Of a stretch of 20,987 nucleotides of DNA, positions 11,821-19,638 are shown in pieces. The translations under genes were made by a program, and so were the position numbers. Every line of letters begins with the position of its first letter. Within the stretch, counting starts at the first letter, position 1. The stretch covers positions 1 through 20,987 of the forward strand of contig JAKALG010000005.1 of assembly GCA_021813235.1 (NCBI GenBank), given 5' to 3'. The stretch is from a bacterium. GTDB taxonomy: Bacteria; Patescibacteria; Paceibacteria; UBA9973. The notes under the pieces are model-generated. The model was given only the letters and a program-made list of their open reading frames with translations. It was not told the origin of the DNA and searched no databases.

Positions 11821-12786
11821 ATGGCATCAGATAATAAGAAATTCAAGGAGTGTTATGATAATTGGGTTGTAAGCGTTGGTAATTCAACAAATCCTTACTG
11901 GTCACAATTATCTAAGAAATACAAAACAACTCCAGAGTCTTTGCGAAGTTGGTTTAAGCGAGAAAGAATTAAGCGTGGAATTAGCAAAACAGAACAAAGA
12001 ACCGTACAACAAAACCCTGTTGTTGGTATCATTGATCTTGAAACATTACCGATTAAACTAAATGGTTACATTTGGGGAATTAGAGATCAATATATTACAT
12101 ATGATATGGTGGCACAAGATTCTCACATGCTTTCTTGGGCTGGAAAATATCTCCACGATAGTAAAATGTATTCTGATATTATGACAAGCACAGAAGCGAT
12201 AAAATATGACTCTTTGAGAATTACCAAGTCTCTTCAAAAATTTGTTAATACTTGTGACATTGTTATCGGACACAACTGGAGCGGATTTGACGGCAAAATA
12301 TTGAATTCTGAGCTAATGTTTCACGAGCTAGATTCGGTTAAATATCGCACAATCGATACATACCTGCTTCTTAGAAATAATTTTAGAGAGACATCCAATA
12401 AACTTGCTGATGTAAACAAAAAATACGGCATTAGAGACAAGATTTCCAATGAGGGTTTTTCTCTTTGGAAAAAATGCGCAGAGGGTGATGATGAGTCTTT
12501 GGTTATCATGCTGGAATATAATGAGGGTGATATTTTGGCAACTGAGGCTCTTTTTTGGAAAATACAACCTTATGTGAATAATTCTATTCCCAATTTTGGA
12601 ACATACCATGAGGGTCTTTCCAAATCTTGTCATTGTGGGTGCAATAGTTTTAAGACAGAGGGATATTGGTACACAAATCAAGCTAAATATGATAAGTATC
12701 GGTGCGAAAATTGTGGCTCATTGCATAGAGGGAAGAAAAATCTTCTTGATAAAAACGAGGGAAAATCTTTAAAAATTAGATTGTAG
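11821..12786 (+). CDS. DEDDy-type 3'-5' exonuclease with N-terminal HTH and C-terminal zinc ribbon
   Basis: The ATG at 11821 follows AAAGGAGAC at slightly long spacing (13 bases). Residues 1-60 look like a helix-turn-helix (KKYKTTPESLRSWFKRERIK). The DnaQ-like RNase H fold follows: Exo I IIDLET with D72 and E74, Exo II IGHNWSGFDGKIL with D157, Exo III YNEGD with Y233 and D237, which completes DEDDy. The C-terminus has CHCGC and CENCG, a zinc ribbon. Such exonucleases degrade or proofread DNA, or act on RNA. No polymerase domain is present. The place right after the tRNA/ncRNA cluster in the same transcript is notable. Substrate is unknown. Confidence 0.78.
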   Translation: MASDNKKFKECYDNWVVSVGNSTNPYWSQLSKKYKTTPESLRSWFKRERIKRGISKTEQRTVQQNPVVGIIDLETLPIKLNGYIWGIRDQYITYDMVAQDSHMLSWAGKYLHDSKMYSDIMTSTEAIKYDSLRITKSLQKFVNTCDIVIGHNWSGFDGKILNSELMFHELDSVKYRTIDTYLLLRNNFRETSNKLADVNKKYGIRDKISNEGFSLWKKCAEGDDESLVIMLEYNEGDILATEALFWKIQPYVNNSIPNFGTYHEGLSKSCHCGCNSFKTEGYWYTNQAKYDKYRCENCGSLHRGKKNLLDKNEGKSLKIRL

Positions 12787-12947
12787 ACAATGAGAATTAT
12801 TATTTTATTGTTCCAATTTATTTAGGGGGAAATACAAAACGCAGTTGTTTGGGGGCAAGACAACTAATTCATTCCCTTGCAAGGGGGAAATTCGAACAGC
12901 ACACGAATTGCTCGTGTGCTGTTTTATATTCTTTTAAGGAGGAAATG
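12787..12947 (+). promoter_or_regulatory. Structured leader of the tail/lysis module
   Basis: This segment holds GGGGGAAAT twice (12823-12831 and 12882-12890) and GGGGGCAAG (12851-12859). A hairpin AGTTGT/ACAACT surrounds the middle G run. CCCTTGCAAGGG is a perfect 12-base palindrome. A strong terminator stands at 12897. No TTGACA-type promoter is visible. GGGGGAAAT also occurs in the polymerase leader near 7394. The segment could hold a phage-polymerase promoter or an antitermination signal; neither is proven. Confidence 0.4.
12897..12925 (+). terminator. Strong terminator just before the spike gene
   Basis: CAGCACACGA (12897-12906) pairs perfectly with TCGTGTGCTG (12912-12921) around ATTGC, followed by TTTTATATT. 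Only 22 bases separate the end of the U-rich tract from the next start codon, leaving no room for an ordinary promoter. Confidence 0.85.
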
Positions 12948-15680
12948 ATGAAAATAACTTTAAAAAATATAATTTCAACGATGGCCTTAGTAGGAAGTCT
13001 TCTTGGTGGCGGATTTTTTGTCGCTTCGCTGATTCCAGAAACCCCATCGTTTGAATATTTTGCTGATCCGCAAGAAACAGTTTCGTGTACAGGTGTTCTC
13101 AGTGGCAGGACTCTTTATTTAAGAACTTCTGGAACCAAAGCGGTATATTGTAAATATGATGTCGCAGAACAAGGCCCATATCAGTATATTCGAATTGAGG
13201 CTAACTATTTAATTCTTACGGATAGCTCCCATAAAAATGGGACAAGCGAAAGAGTAAATGTAACCGAAAGCCGTTCTTCTGCCATTCAGGTGGCAAATAC
13301 AGGTAGGCCGCAACATCATGTGATTATAGAATATATGTATTTAGATACAAATGTTCTTGAAAACTATCCTCCATCTTCAAGCAATTCGTGGGGAAGCTGT
13401 ATTAAGCTCTGGGTGGATGTTGAATATGTAAAAATAAGATACAACAAAGTTAGCAATTGCTATGGGGAAAGTATTGCTCCAACCGAAGCCAGATATGTGG
13501 AAGTATTTAAAAACGTGGTTACAGAAACATGGGCAATCGGGGTCTATCCCGACAATGCAACACACGTATTGGTTGAAAAAAATACGGTTACATGCACCAA
13601 TCCTGCTTTTTATAGAAACGGAAAACCCTGTGGTAGCATTTCTATGGGTAGCGAGAAATACGCTGGACAATATCAAGGATCGAATGTTTGTTTGCTCGGT
13701 GATATACATATTTTGTCTAACGTATCCTATGGAGCGCAAGCTATTAATTATTGGGGAGGATTCCATAATCCGCAAGGTTTACAGGGAGCGGTTATAAGAA
13801 ACAATATTGCCTACAACACATCGACTAGGATTTGGATTTTTTCAGCACCATTAAATTCAAACATTGTCATTGAGGGCAATCAATATCTAACAAGTGGTCA
13901 AGCTACAAATACGCCTACCAAAACTTTCACTCCAACATCAACTCCAACCCTAACGCCTACTGCTTTAAGTGACCTATATGTTTCTACAAGTGGGAATGAT
14001 TCAAACTCTGGATCAATAAACTCACCACTCAGAACAGTCACCAAAGCAATAAGTATGGCAAATCCCGGAACAACTATTTATTTAAGAGCCGGATTGTATA
14101 ATGAAAACATAGTTATAAACAAATCTGGAACACCAATTGCACCAATTACATTAATGGCATATCCATCCGAAAGCGTTGAGATTTTTGGTGGTACGGGTCA
14201 TGTTATTCGAGATGAGGGCGGACAATCCTATTGGATAATAAAAGACCTGACTCTTAGAACAAACGGAAGTTCATCTTCTGCTATTATGATGACGAATTTA
14301 ACATGGAATGGAAGCATAACTCATCATTGGCAGGTTGTAAATAACGATTTGTTTGGAGGCGGAATATTAATTCGTGGAAACAATCATGTTGTTTCAGGAA
14401 ATAATATTGACGGACAGCATTTATCAAAAAGCGGAGACGACTGGAGAAGCGGCATCAGAGAATTCTCTTCGGCCTCTAATTATAACTTGTATGACGGAAA
14501 TACCATTCTAGGGTTTTGGCGTTCTGGAATATGGAGTATGAACTCCACCCATGATAGCCGCTTTACCAACAATGTTGTTAGCGATATATATGGAGTGGAC
14601 ACAGCCGGTCAGTGTATTAACTTAGATGGTGCTGGAACACACGAATATCGTCATGTTGTAGAAGGAAACGATATTTCAGGTTGTGGTAGCGAATCAATTC
14701 AATTGGAAAATACCTTTGACAGTCTGGTTGCAGATAATTTCATTCATGATACAAATAGAGGAATTACTGTAATAAATTATGGCATTGGGGTTGGTTGTAC
14801 ATTTTCAAATGGATATGGGGATAGAGATGGAGACGGTGAGTGCGTTGACGAAGATTCAAATGTCATCGTCAGGCAAAATGTTATTATAAATGCCGGTGGT
14901 GGAGCCATAACTAATTATGGCGCAGACGGCTACTACTTTCTTTTGAACTCTGCCTATGGTGGTTGGACGGCCATGAGATTTACAAATCCGGCTGTTCAAA
15001 CAAGAACAGAGTCAATTGGAAATATAACCGATAGCACAATGCCTTCTCAGCTAAGGCTTTCGCTCGAAAATATTCATCCAAACATTGCTTATGTTAATGC
15101 TCCATCTAATTTGAATCCTTCGATTTCTGGAACGAATCGAATTTCTTTGAATTTGGCGGGATATACAAATAGTGTAACAAATTCTTGGTCATCTGATTTT
15201 GCGGGCTTTCCTCGTTTGGTTGGTAGTGGTTATGATATTGGCGCATATGAATTACAAACAACACCTATTGTAACATTTACTCCTACAAAAACATTTACTC
15301 CTACTCCAACGGCAACACCCACGAGAACTCCAACTCGGACTCCAACAAAAACAGTCACTCCGACCAAAACACATACGCCCACTTCCACAGCTACTCCGAC
15401 CTCCACGCCCACCTCTACTGCTTGTACTGGATATAGCACCTATCCATCTAACTTATCTGTTCAGTTAAGAATCCCAATGAATCTTACTGTAAGACTCAGA
15501 AACGATCATTCTATTTCTGCTAAAGTTATTGGGGCATTGTATTCAGATGAGGGCATCAGATGGAATGTTGTTGAAATATGGACTGATTGTTCCAGAACAA
15601 ATTATTGGGGATCAATCGGAAAAGGAATGTGGTTTGCTCTGAAATATAATGGAATATATTACAGTGATTGGAGAGAATAA
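12948..15680 (+). CDS. Secreted-type beta-helix protein with Thr-Pro-Thr linkers (910 aa)
   Basis: AAGGAGG lies 5 bases before ATG 12948 (MKITLKN). Residues 8-28 are hydrophobic, like a signal peptide or membrane anchor. A first beta-helix-like region (about 60-320), rich in N-V repeats such as NKVSNCYGESI, is followed by a TPT linker (322-340). Then comes a DUF1565/right-handed beta-helix region (about 345-770) starting DLYVSTSGNDSNSGSINSPL. It includes an EF-hand-like loop DRDGDGECVDEDS (near 625). A second TPT linker (772-825) leads to a C-terminal SH3-like domain. Thr-Pro-Thr linkers of this style are typical of Anaerolineae secreted proteins. It may be a tail spike binding or cutting glycans, or a host-derived surface protein. 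Its stop overlaps the endolysin start. Confidence 0.65.
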   Translation: MKITLKNIISTMALVGSLLGGGFFVASLIPETPSFEYFADPQETVSCTGVLSGRTLYLRTSGTKAVYCKYDVAEQGPYQYIRIEANYLILTDSSHKNGTSERVNVTESRSSAIQVANTGRPQHHVIIEYMYLDTNVLENYPPSSSNSWGSCIKLWVDVEYVKIRYNKVSNCYGESIAPTEARYVEVFKNVVTETWAIGVYPDNATHVLVEKNTVTCTNPAFYRNGKPCGSISMGSEKYAGQYQGSNVCLLGDIHILSNVSYGAQAINYWGGFHNPQGLQGAVIRNNIAYNTSTRIWIFSAPLNSNIVIEGNQYLTSGQATNTPTKTFTPTSTPTLTPTALSDLYVSTSGNDSNSGSINSPLRTVTKAISMANPGTTIYLRAGLYNENIVINKSGTPIAPITLMAYPSESVEIFGGTGHVIRDEGGQSYWIIKDLTLRTNGSSSSAIMMTNLTWNGSITHHWQVVNNDLFGGGILIRGNNHVVSGNNIDGQHLSKSGDDWRSGIREFSSASNYNLYDGNTILGFWRSGIWSMNSTHDSRFTNNVVSDIYGVDTAGQCINLDGAGTHEYRHVVEGNDISGCGSESIQLENTFDSLVADNFIHDTNRGITVINYGIGVGCTFSNGYGDRDGDGECVDEDSNVIVRQNVIINAGGGAITNYGADGYYFLLNSAYGGWTAMRFTNPAVQTRTESIGNITDSTMPSQLRLSLENIHPNIAYVNAPSNLNPSISGTNRISLNLAGYTNSVTNSWSSDFAGFPRLVGSGYDIGAYELQTTPIVTFTPTKTFTPTPTATPTRTPTRTPTKTVTPTKTHTPTSTATPTSTPTSTACTGYSTYPSNLSVQLRIPMNLTVRLRNDHSISAKVIGALYSDEGIRWNVVEIWTDCSRTNYWGSIGKGMWFALKYNGIYYSDWRE

Positions 15681-16477
15681 TGATATTTGAAGATAATGGC
15701 ATAAAAGTCTCTGACACAAGTAAATATCAAGTTATAATGTATGATGAAAAACACAATCTGCTTCCACCAAACAAGCAAAAGCATATTGATTATGAAAAAA
15801 TGAAAACTTATTTCTCTGCCACTATTTTGAAATGTGGGCAGTGGAATTACAAAGACCCCGCATTTTATATTGGCTGGAGAAATGCAAAAGCGGCAGGAAT
15901 TCCAAGGTCGTCCTATTGGTTTTGCGATTACAGAGCCAAAGGTAAGGCTCAAGCACAACTTTATTGGTCATACATAAAAAATGATATTGGAGAAGGCTTT
16001 CTTGCGGCAGATTTTGAATTTGGCTCGTGGCGCGATTGGAAAGAACTTTATAATTTTATGGAGGAACTCCAACAGCTATCAGGATTGCCGAATCATAAAA
16101 TAGTCGTATATACTGGCTATTATTATTTTATGGAGTATTACCCCAAGAAAGCATCCGAACAAGAATGGTTTGCTAAATATCCACTTTGGATTGCCGCATA
16201 TACATCTGGTGATCCAAAGTATGTAAAAATTCCACCTCTCTGGAAAAAGGCATTTTTGTGGCAGAACGGGACTCCGGTTATTGGCTACAAGACCGGAGTT
16301 TGGTCTAAAGAAATAGACCACAATATTGTAAACGGTGGTCAGGAAGAATTTGAATATTTCTTCAATTCCGGCAAACCAGTTGTTGTTACCCCGACACCCG
16401 ATAAAATATTTAGAAGAATGATTGTTGAGAGAGCAAACGGAAGCAAAATTGTTTACACAGAGAATGTAAGATTATAG
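15680..16477 (+). CDS. GH25 endolysin (265 aa)
   Basis: The ATG at 15680 overlaps the preceding stop (TAATG), giving translational coupling; a TTG at 15668 is less likely. The protein follows the glycosyl hydrolase 25 (muramidase) pattern. GIKVSDTSKYQ at the start supplies D12; a barrel strand FYIGWRNAKAAGI and the YWFCDY strand follow. Then comes the catalytic D-x-E strand AADFEFG (D111, E113), KIVVYTGYYYF, and LWIAAYTSG leading to FLWQNG. GH25 enzymes cleave N-acetylmuramic acid linkages in peptidoglycan. There is no signal peptide, so release would need a holin or packaging in the virion. A short Pro-Thr linker precedes a small C-terminal beta segment in place of a classical wall-binding domain. 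Confidence 0.82.
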   Translation: MIFEDNGIKVSDTSKYQVIMYDEKHNLLPPNKQKHIDYEKMKTYFSATILKCGQWNYKDPAFYIGWRNAKAAGIPRSSYWFCDYRAKGKAQAQLYWSYIKNDIGEGFLAADFEFGSWRDWKELYNFMEELQQLSGLPNHKIVVYTGYYYFMEYYPKKASEQEWFAKYPLWIAAYTSGDPKYVKIPPLWKKAFLWQNGTPVIGYKTGVWSKEIDHNIVNGGQEEFEYFFNSGKPVVVTPTPDKIFRRMIVERANGSKIVYTENVRL

Positions 16478-16489
16478 AAGGAGGAAGAC

Positions 16490-16864
16490 TTGATAAAAGG
16501 ACATGTAACTGGCAAGGTTAATGCCAGATCAGAACCAACATCTAACACAAGCGATATAACAAACGTAGTCAGGCAACTATTAAACGGACAATTGTTTGTT
16601 GGAAGCTTATTTAAAAAAGATAGCCTCGGAAGAGATTGGATTAAAATAATCGAAATAGAGGGTGTTCCAATTACTTCCGAAATGTATGTCGCAACATTTA
16701 TTTCGAGTGTTGTTGTAGATGAAATAGTTCCAGATGTTCCAGATACGGGACTAGAGAATAAGATTCCAACAAGAATCACAACAATTGAAGAATTCGTAAT
16801 GGTAGACGGCACAATTAAAAAGAGAACAATAGTTTGGGACAACCCTCAAGTTACGGAGGGGTAG
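16490..16864 (+). CDS. SH3-like domain protein, possible cell-wall binding (124 aa)
   Basis: The start is TTG 16490, chosen because AAGGAGG lies 5 bases upstream and no ATG is suitable. Residues 1-75 fit a bacterial SH3 domain: KGHVTGKVNARSEPTSNT is the typical VxxxxLNVRSxPSxxS-like opening, followed by LFVGSLFKKDSLGRDWIKII and VATFISSV. The C-terminal 50 residues form a linker and a beta-hairpin-like tail. Coming right after the endolysin, it probably supplies wall binding in trans or is a tail-associated protein. Encoding SH3 and lysozyme as separate adjacent genes suggests a split endolysin, which is inference. Confidence 0.7.
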   Translation: MIKGHVTGKVNARSEPTSNTSDITNVVRQLLNGQLFVGSLFKKDSLGRDWIKIIEIEGVPITSEMYVATFISSVVVDEIVPDVPDTGLENKIPTRITTIEEFVMVDGTIKKRTIVWDNPQVTEG

Positions 16865-16868
16865 TCCA

Positions 16869-17750
16869 ATGGAAAAAAGTTTGATTTTGGAATATCCAGA
16901 TAATTCTTTAACAGTGTTTACAAAATCTAAATTTCTTCGTCCTACTGGGGAATATCTGCTTGTCAACAACGATTATAACCAAATTTGGAAAATGCCAAAT
17001 AAAGACGGAAAAATGGTGACACTGAAGCTCTTGGATAGGAATTCAAGAAACGAGATATTAATGGGAAAAAAGCAAGGGGCGGGATATAATTCTCCAAGTG
17101 GGCGTTCTGTCCCGGCAACAGCCAGATTTTTAAATGACACCTTTGTTAATTTTACAAAAGATTTGCAAGAATGGTTTCATTACACAATAAATGTGGGGAA
17201 AACAACATCTGAACAGGCGAAAAAAGATTTTGCAAACTCTTTTAGAGACAACGCATGGATGACGAACAACGCTGGATCATGGACTAGGGCTGATTATATA
17301 AATAACAATGGCAAACCACCATATATTCAATTACAGCCGATGGTGACGGGTGGAACAGTTTTGAAGTTTGTGGAAGAAATAATCTACAAAAAACAACCAG
17401 CAGTTCTTTTTGAGGGAATTAATCCCTTAGACGATTACAGATCATATTCTCCGGTCACTCATCGTTGGTTATTTTTTAGACCGACAAATTCCGCAAGAGT
17501 AGAGATATTAAATCAAAAGAAAGTTAGAATCGGATTTAAAACATGGTTTCAAGAGCCATCTAACTCTTGGTATGGAGAAAAAATGGAGATGGCGGTTTGG
17601 GGTTTCATAAAGAACAATAAAAGTTCTACCGGGTGGTGTGGAATTCTAGAAAAATCTCGCGTCTCATTTTTGAAAAGCGATATGCCAGTTCCAAATCCAT
17701 ATATAATGAGAGATGGTCGAGTTTTACAAAATCCCTATGAGGGATTCTAA
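16869..17750 (+). CDS. Hypothetical protein of the tail/lysis operon (293 aa)
   Basis: The ATG lies four bases after the SH3 gene's stop; GGAGG at 16855-16859 serves as binding site. The protein begins MEKSLILEYPDNSLTVFTKS, a small beta hairpin like the C-terminal tails of the two previous proteins. Later parts are rich in Trp, Tyr, Asn and Gly (EWFHYTINVGKTT, WTRADYINNNGKPPYIQL, SPVTHRWLFFRPTNSARVEI), as in virion or carbohydrate-binding proteins. No catalytic motif is recognised. It closes the operon started by the beta-helix protein. Confidence 0.75.
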   Translation: MEKSLILEYPDNSLTVFTKSKFLRPTGEYLLVNNDYNQIWKMPNKDGKMVTLKLLDRNSRNEILMGKKQGAGYNSPSGRSVPATARFLNDTFVNFTKDLQEWFHYTINVGKTTSEQAKKDFANSFRDNAWMTNNAGSWTRADYINNNGKPPYIQLQPMVTGGTVLKFVEEIIYKKQPAVLFEGINPLDDYRSYSPVTHRWLFFRPTNSARVEILNQKKVRIGFKTWFQEPSNSWYGEKMEMAVWGFIKNNKSSTGWCGILEKSRVSFLKSDMPVPNPYIMRDGRVLQNPYEGF

Positions 17751-17769
17751 TAAAATGTAACTTTTATTC

Positions 17770-17815
17770 ATATCGTTACATATACAAAACCTTGATTTTG
17801 TATATGTAACGATAT
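17770..17815. repeat. Perfect 20-base inverted repeat
   Basis: Positions 17770-17789 are the exact reverse complement of 17796-17815, with loop CCTTGA. No T run follows on either strand, so it is not a standard terminator. Its right arm overlaps TATACT at 17813-17818, a possible -10 for tRNA-Thr (expected start near 17825). It could be an operator, an RNase III site or an mRNA-stabilising 3' structure. Confidence 0.75.
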
Positions 17816-17830
17816 ACTGTACGCTAAACT

Positions 17831-17908
17831 GCTGGAGTCGCATAGTCTGGCCGATTGCGCCATCCTTGTAAGATGGAATTATCGGGGGTTCAAATCCCTC
17901 CTTCAGCT
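17831..17908 (+). tRNA. tRNA-Thr (anticodon TGT)
   Basis: Acceptor GCTGGAG/CTTCAGC (one wobble), D stem GCA/TGC, anticodon stem CCATC/GATGG with loop CTTGTAA (TGT at 17867-17869), 7-base variable loop, T arm GGGGG-TTCAAAT-CCCTC, discriminator T. G1-C72 and C2-G71 agree with threonine identity. No CCA is encoded. Confidence 0.82.
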
Positions 17909-17999
17909 CTAGGAAAAAAGATAGAACGAAGTCATGATTCGTTTGAAAGTGAAGTCTCCTCATTTCTTTTTTCTTATTCTTTGGAGAACGAGGAGTAAA

Positions 18000-18623
18000 A
18001 TGAATTATAAAACTGAAAAAAATAAAGAGATAGCATTAGGAAAGTTAATAATGGGACATCAGGTATTTAAAGAAAGAAAAAAGCAAAGAATTATTAATTA
18101 TGATGTTTCCCCCAAATTATGCTTGAAGTGCAAATCTAAAATAGCGTATGAAAAGAGAAAGAACACTTTTTGTAGCATATCTTGTTCCGCATCATACAAC
18201 AACTCAAAAAAAGAGAAATCTCCGAAAAAAATCTTTAAAATAATTTGTAAGAATTGCAAGAAAAAGGTTGAAGTAAAAAACAGAAATAATATATACTGTT
18301 CCATAAAATGCGGTATTGAATATAAAATAAAAGAAAATTATGATAAAAAATATTTTGAATATATTGCGGGTCGAATGACGGATGAAAAGGCGAGATTGTT
18401 TTTCAGAAAAATAACTAGCAAAAAGTGTTCAATATGTAATTTAGATAGATGGATGGACAAAACAATTCCTTTAGAAGTCGATCATATTGATGGGAATTCA
18501 GAAAATAATTTTCCCAATAATCTGAGATTCGTTTGTTGCAACTGTGCCGCTCAACTTCCTACTTACAAAGGGGCAAATAAGGGAAAAGGAAGAAATTGGA
18601 GAGGGAAATATGGTAAGGACTAA
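18000..18623 (+). CDS. HNH-family protein with zinc fingers, last active-site His replaced (207 aa)
   Basis: The ATG at 18000 follows GAGGAG. Two zinc-knuckle units (LCLKCKSKI...FCSISCSASYNN, about 38-62, and ICKNCKKK...YCSIKCG, about 81-104) precede an HNH module: CSICNLDRW, VDHIDGNSENN with D161/H162, NNLRFVCCNCAAQ. In the family the last block usually reads CxNCH, with the His taking part in metal binding; here it is Ala (residue 183). Homing-type HNH enzymes of phages often sit next to tRNA or terminase genes, and HNH proteins also assist terminase nicking. The change may weaken or abolish cutting. Its 3' end overlaps the next gene by 14 bases. Confidence 0.75.
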   Translation: MNYKTEKNKEIALGKLIMGHQVFKERKKQRIINYDVSPKLCLKCKSKIAYEKRKNTFCSISCSASYNNSKKEKSPKKIFKIICKNCKKKVEVKNRNNIYCSIKCGIEYKIKENYDKKYFEYIAGRMTDEKARLFFRKITSKKCSICNLDRWMDKTIPLEVDHIDGNSENNFPNNLRFVCCNCAAQLPTYKGANKGKGRNWRGKYGKD

Positions 18624-19638
18624 AAGAATTAAGGATATTATTGAAGAAGAAGGAGCAATACCTTCTGGACTTTGCTATTGTCGTAAGTGCCGAAAAATAA
18701 AATCAGAAACAAATTTTCACAAAGCAGTTGATTCGGTTATTGATACGAATGGTTACTTTAGCGTATGTAAAGAATGCATAGATGAAATGTATAGTAAAAA
18801 ATTAGAGGCAGAATATGGATCAATCCAGAGAACTATTTTATACTTATGCCGCAAGCTTAACGTAAGATACAGTGATGAGGCCATTGAATCTGCCATAAAA
18901 CAGATTGAGTCAAGCAACTGGAATCCCGGAAAACTTTTTGGTGTTTATAGAGCCAAGCTTCTTGCTGTTAGTAAATCCACATCAGACCTTCCAATTGAAC
19001 TAGAATATGCTGACAACCCAACTATTATTATAAACACAGACCATAATAGTAGTGAAGAATCGTTTTCAGAAGAAGATTTGAGCAGACTTAAATCGTTTTG
19101 GGGATCAACCTATGCAAGTGAGGACATTTCAATTTTAGAGGGAAAGTATATGAGATGGTCGGAAAGTCATTCTATAAATACGGAAAGCGAAAGAGTCCTT
19201 CTCAAGCTGATATGTATAAAAGAACTGGAAATAGATAAGGCCATAGCAGATGGTACGAGTACAACTGTTTTATTAAAAGAATTTCAGGAATTACTAAAAA
19301 CATCAGGGCTTAATCCGTCTTCTGCTGTTTTGGCGGGAACAAACAAATCCATTGAAACATGGGGAAACTTTATTAAAACGGTAGAAGAGACAGAACCCGC
19401 CGAATATTATAAGGATGATAATCTTTTTAAAGATTTCGACAACATAAATGAATATTGGCAGAGATTTGTTGTTCGAAGTATAAAAAACTTCATTACTGGA
19501 TCAAAAGATTTCAATTTAGATAGTTCTTCGGAAGATTATGAAGACGATAACTTTGAGGAATCTGAACCAATGGTTCCTCTTGAATACACAGCAACAGATG
19601 GCGACTCAAGCGAGGGTGGCGAGAATGCCAAGTTATAG
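18610..19638 (+). CDS. Zinc-ribbon protein in the small-terminase position (342 aa)
   Basis: I use the ATG at 18610 (MVRTKRI), with GAGAGGG just upstream; a longer frame lies within the HNH gene. The N-terminus has CYCRKCRKIK then SVCKECIDE (residues 22-60), a four-Cys zinc ribbon. The rest is helical and acidic, with an Asp/Glu/Ser-rich tail (SSSEDYEDDNFEES). It overlaps the large terminase gene by 14 bases, and a comparable zinc-ribbon protein often precedes the large terminase in phages of monoderm hosts. It is the best candidate for the small terminase subunit, which would recognise packaging sites; no HTH typical of small terminases is evident, so the role is inferred from position. Confidence 0.6.
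   Translation: MVRTKRIKDIIEEEGAIPSGLCYCRKCRKIKSETNFHKAVDSVIDTNGYFSVCKECIDEMYSKKLEAEYGSIQRTILYLCRKLNVRYSDEAIESAIKQIESSNWNPGKLFGVYRAKLLAVSKSTSDLPIELEYADNPTIIINTDHNSSEESFSEEDLSRLKSFWGSTYASEDISILEGKYMRWSESHSINTESERVLLKLICIKELEIDKAIADGTSTTVLLKEFQELLKTSGLNPSSAVLAGTNKSIETWGNFIKTVEETEPAEYYKDDNLFKDFDNINEYWQRFVVRSIKNFITGSKDFNLDSSSEDYEDDNFEESEPMVPLEYTATDGDSSEGGENAKL

Noticed and set aside
12851..12900. Possible tRNA-Ala remnant (CTTGCAA loop followed by TTCGAAC)
   Set aside because: The anticodon-like and T-loop-like pieces are present, but no acceptor or T stem can be formed; a palindrome and chance explain it.
13377..13797. Out-of-frame open frames on both strands inside the beta-helix gene
   Set aside because: No binding sites, and the main frame shows a consistent beta-helix pattern throughout.
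15230..15439. Minus-strand Val/Gly-rich frame opposite the second Thr-Pro-Thr linker
   Set aside because: The repetitive linker codons create an open antisense frame; there is no start signal and the composition is an artefact.
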